A DNA stretch of 64,000 nt, from positions 186,001 through 250,000 of the forward strand of contig JAIETZ010000002.1 in the NCBI GenBank assembly GCA_019744775.1. Direction: 5' to 3'. Made by a program: the position numbers and the translations under genes. This DNA is from Candidatus Obscuribacterales bacterium (GTDB lineage: Bacteria; Cyanobacteriota; Vampirovibrionia; Obscuribacterales; Obscuribacteraceae). A model generated the notes under the pieces. The model did no database searches. It was not told the origin of the DNA and saw only the letters and a list, made by a program, of their open reading frames with translations. Shown one piece after another: positions 63,667 to 64,000 of the stretch; the first letter of the stretch is position 1, and each line of letters starts with the position of its first letter.

Positions 63667-63677
63667 TTAGCTGATTT

Positions 63678-63681
63678 ACCT
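63678..63681 (-). promoter_or_regulatory. Weak ribosome binding site of the giant gene
   Basis: AGGT on the minus strand is the best Shine-Dalgarno match, and it lies 11-12 bases before the ATG, which is long. No stronger GGAGG-like site sits closer. The ATG is directly preceded by TAA. Confidence 0.4.
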
Positions 63682-63710
63682 GAAATCGGTTCCAAAATCA
63701 GAGGACCTTT

Positions 63711-63818
63711 GGTAGCTAGAACGTAAGCCAGTTACAAGACAAAGAAAGACGGGGCAACTTGCCCCCTCTACATGGCTTACCTTCGCTTCCGACTCAGGTA
63801 ACGGCCGTCTCTAGCTCC
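63711..63818 (-). promoter_or_regulatory. Structured leader element with competing stems
   Basis: In the 5' leader, 45-152 bases before the ATG, several perfect stems nest. P1 pairs 63,711-63,720 with 63,810-63,818 (9 bp, base 63,713 bulged). P2 pairs 63,723-63,730 with 63,773-63,780 (8 bp). P3 pairs 63,751-63,756 with 63,760-63,765 (6 bp, GGGGCA/TGCCCC). Alternative pairings compete with these: 63,777-63,782 with 63,796-63,801 excludes P2, and 63,747-63,752 with 63,805-63,810 excludes P3 and clashes with P1. A further 5-bp pairing joins 63,731-63,735 to 63,798-63,802. This is what a switching leader RNA would look like. No T-tract follows P3, so it is not an intrinsic terminator. I do not recognise a riboswitch family. 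The strand is inferred from the downstream gene. Confidence 0.5.
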
Positions 63819-63961
63819 AAACTTTTTATGCCCGTCAGAGGGAGAAATTAAACTTCAAGTGAAGAACAGGTTTTATTTATCTATTTATGCGGCTCAAAGA
63901 TTTTTGCCGTCCTAAAACCCCACCCCTGTTTGCATTTCAAGTCTTTTCGCCAAGACAATTC

Positions 63962-64000
63962 ATGTCGAGCAAGCCCAAGCTCAAAAAACAGCCGAAAAAT
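63962..64000 (+). CDS. Possible start of a divergent gene, runs out of window
   Basis: From ATG 63,962 the frame reads MSSKPKLKKQPKN and is open to the window end. The basic, Lys-rich start is quite unlike the neighbouring repeat protein. The same frame extends upstream to another ATG at 63,887 (25 further codons, MRLKDFCRPKTPP...), but that part reads less like a natural N-terminus. Neither start has a good Shine-Dalgarno sequence. Only 13-38 codons are visible, so no function can be proposed. The opposite strand is also open here for about 40 codons up to a TAG near 63,881, so chance openness is possible. Confidence 0.3.
   Translation, partial: MSSKPKLKKQPKN

Larger units (their letters stand above)
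63667..63961. other. Divergent intergenic region
   Basis: This non-coding stretch lies between the giant gene and the possible plus-strand gene. It holds the structured element at 63,711-63,818, and an AT-rich tract (63,870-63,888, TTTTATTTATCTATTTATG on the plus strand) that could contain start sites. I found no convincing -35/-10 pair on either strand; the best on the minus strand (TTAATT, 17 bases, TAAAAA, about 63,828-63,856) matches only half of the -35 consensus. Confidence 0.6.

Noticed and set aside
63589-63666. Lipoprotein signal because of an early Cys
   Set aside because: Cys6 (VNCGS) lies before the hydrophobic core and does not match a lipobox, while a signal peptidase I site fits after Ala26.
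1-63666. Pseudogene or collapsed assembly
   Set aside because: The frame agrees at all checked anchor points over 63.7 kb with no stop, which is very unlikely for a decaying gene. Repeat copies differ enough that they are not simple duplicates made by the assembler, although long-read support was not available to me.
63751-63765. GGGGCA/TGCCCC hairpin as an intrinsic terminator
   Set aside because: No T-tract follows on either strand, and the hairpin sits inside a larger set of stems in the leader.
63711-63818. Cyclic-di-GMP (GEMM) riboswitch
   Set aside because: The conserved GGGACGCAAAGCC-type core and its tetraloop-receptor arrangement are not visible. Only a stem-rich region can be claimed.

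Overview
The window is almost entirely one gene. A single reading frame on the minus strand opens at an ATG at 63,666, directly behind an in-frame TAA. It was read in the same frame at more than 30 anchor points spread over the window and is still open at base 1. At least 21,222 codons are present (roughly 2 MDa, estimated at about 95 Da per residue), and the C-terminus lies outside the window. The product begins with a Sec-type signal peptide and is then almost wholly built from Gly/Asn/Ser/Thr/Val/Ala-rich short beta-strand repeats (GGNV, NTSG, GNI types). This is the sequence style of filamentous-haemagglutinin-like beta-solenoid surface adhesins. Charged residues are sparse, with Asp dominating, so the protein should be acidic.

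Layout from N- to C-terminus (high to low coordinates). Head: signal peptide, Ala-rich linker and N-terminal domain (63,666 to about 62,200). Zone B: five tandem supermodules with a period of about 3.44 kb (about 1,145 residues), 62,180 to about 45,400. Zone C: a tandem pair of about 410-residue units, 45,400 to 42,850. Zone E: seven modules carrying a Pro-rich segment and a helix-like SLDLTN segment, between 42,850 and about 30,000. Zone D: an array of about 110-residue repeats (42,060 to 38,880) set between the first and second zone E modules. Zone F: five supermodules of about 5.3 kb (about 1,780 residues), 28,200 to 1,450, continuing out of the window.

Two threads join the zones. First, a block I call 'GY-LIAP' (a G-Y pair, 10 to 30 residues, then T-x-G-[DEN]-x-x-L-[IV]-[AV]-P) occurs about 21 times: ten in zone B, eleven in zone F, and none that I saw in the 17 kb between. 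Second, cysteines are very rare and come as close pairs (CC, CxC, CxxC or CxxxC). I found 26 pairs at structurally equivalent places.

The only non-coding stretch is the leader upstream of the ATG (63,667 to about 63,961). It contains a strongly self-complementary region with mutually exclusive stems (63,711-63,818), and a divergent plus-strand gene may begin at 63,962. No RNA gene, insertion sequence, CRISPR array or second complete gene was seen.

The organism is probably a diderm bacterium, judged from the signal peptide plus giant solenoid adhesin, with about 50% GC. Giant genes of this kind are known in Omnitrophota, Chlorobi and some uncultured lineages. A non-photosynthetic relative of cyanobacteria (Obscuribacterales-like) is another guess. 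The sequence alone does not settle it.
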